DNA of 58,747 bases from Phoronis australis (taxonomy: Eukaryota; Phoronida; Phoronidae), in the NCBI GenBank assembly GCA_002633005.1, contig NMRA01000006.1, positions 609,667-668,413 of the forward strand, read 5' to 3'. Positions 58,395 through 58,747 of this stretch are shown piece by piece. The position numbers were made by a program, and so were the translations under genes. Position 1 is the stretch's first letter. Each line of letters starts with the position of its first letter. The notes below the pieces were generated by a model, which had not been told where the DNA came from, searched no databases, and saw only the letters and a list, made by a program, of their open reading frames with translations.

Positions 58395-58584
58395 GGTCTC
58401 GCATGTGGGCCTATTGCACTGATCACCTGGAAATATTTTTATGCTTTATTAATATATGGTTAAAACCGAGCTGAGGAGCTAGAAACCTGGCTCAAGGGTT
58501 TAGCAGTGTGACCTGGTGGGACTCGAACTCACGACCTCGTGTAAAGAAAGTGGGTACTTATTAACCAGGCCTTACTGCCTCCTC
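58395..58584 (-). repeat. tRNA-derived SINE
   Basis: On the - strand it begins GAGGAGGCAGTAAGGCCTGG, has a B box GTTCGAGTCCC (58518-58528) and a body with 'gtgatcagtgcaataggcc'. The body matches 51555-51655, and the head matches the start of the satellite at 52310. It lies in a RAE1 intron. Confidence 0.8.
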
Positions 58585-58608
58585 TTCATATGTTGTAAGC
58601 GCCAAACA

Positions 58609-58747
58609 CCTTTCTACAACCATGTGTGTAGACTTAGTGTACAATGCCTTTCTACAACCATGTGTCTAGACTTAGTGTATAATGCCTTTCTACAACCATG
58701 TGTCTAGACTTAGTGTACAATGCCTTTCTACAACCATGTGTCTAGAC
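58609..58747. repeat. 38-bp tandem repeat running off the window
   Basis: The unit 'cctttctacaaccatgtgtc' plus 'tagacttagtgtacaatg' is repeated about 3.7 times with very few changes. It continues past the right edge. Confidence 0.95.

Noticed and set aside
1-58747. CRISPR arrays, prokaryotic operons or phage-like systems
   Set aside because: Introns, SINEs and animal gene families show that the DNA is animal. The tandem repeats found lack CRISPR repeat-spacer structure.

Overview
The window is eukaryotic and almost certainly from an invertebrate animal. Three conserved animal genes are split by GT-AG introns. The intergenic and intronic DNA is A/T-rich and crowded with short interspersed elements, foldback-type DNA transposon relics, decayed retroelements and minisatellites. 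It also holds two runs of N (12230-12980 and 42732-43114) and single Ns at 31218, 35827 and 49747, so this is a draft scaffold. The phylum cannot be fixed from the sequence; a marine invertebrate is a reasonable guess.

Left part (1-12.2 kb): the 3' two-fifths of an SLC27/FATP fatty-acid transport protein (very-long-chain acyl-CoA synthetase) gene on the + strand. Six exons join in frame (882 nt, 294 codons). The 5' exons lie left of the window. The last exon or exons are not visible after 10236 and may be in the N gap. Its introns hold a three-subunit higher-order repeat (period about 430 bp).

Middle-left (13-35 kb): no conserved multi-exon gene. Three tiny single-pass membrane-protein ORFs are the only plausible coding units: a divergent pair at 15884-16105 (-) and 16454-16693 (+), and one at 22801-23208 (+). 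The rest is largely mobile-element debris. This includes two hAT-like foldback elements with 8-bp target-site duplications (one exact at 7 of 8 bases, one needing a 2-base indel), a third larger hAT-like element, a four-copy MITE family around a central CACGTG, and a decayed retroelement on the - strand (about 24.1-26.1 kb) with one MITE nested inside its ORF.

Middle-right (35.4-46.0 kb): a two-exon rhodopsin-class neuropeptide-type GPCR (345 aa) whose 9.5-kb intron splits TM3. The intron carries a TIR element with a second copy at 48.9 kb, a non-LTR reverse transcriptase relic, a perfect 14-bp hairpin, a tRNA-like SINE, and a cluster of ETS and YY1-like sites on both sides of the second gap. 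Just downstream are two convergent CTCF-type motifs and a short minus-strand SAP-like ORF whose ATG sits in a YY1-like motif.

Right part (50-58.7 kb): tRNA-like SINE pieces, a roughly 37-bp satellite apparently grown out of a SINE head, and then the first five coding exons of RAE1 (mRNA export / nuclear-pore WD40 protein), which runs off the right edge. An intron of RAE1 carries an inverted relative of the repeat seen in the SLC27 intron.

The three conserved genes (lipid activation, peptide signalling, mRNA export) show no functional link. The most novel-looking content is the micro-membrane-protein ORFs and the repeat biology.
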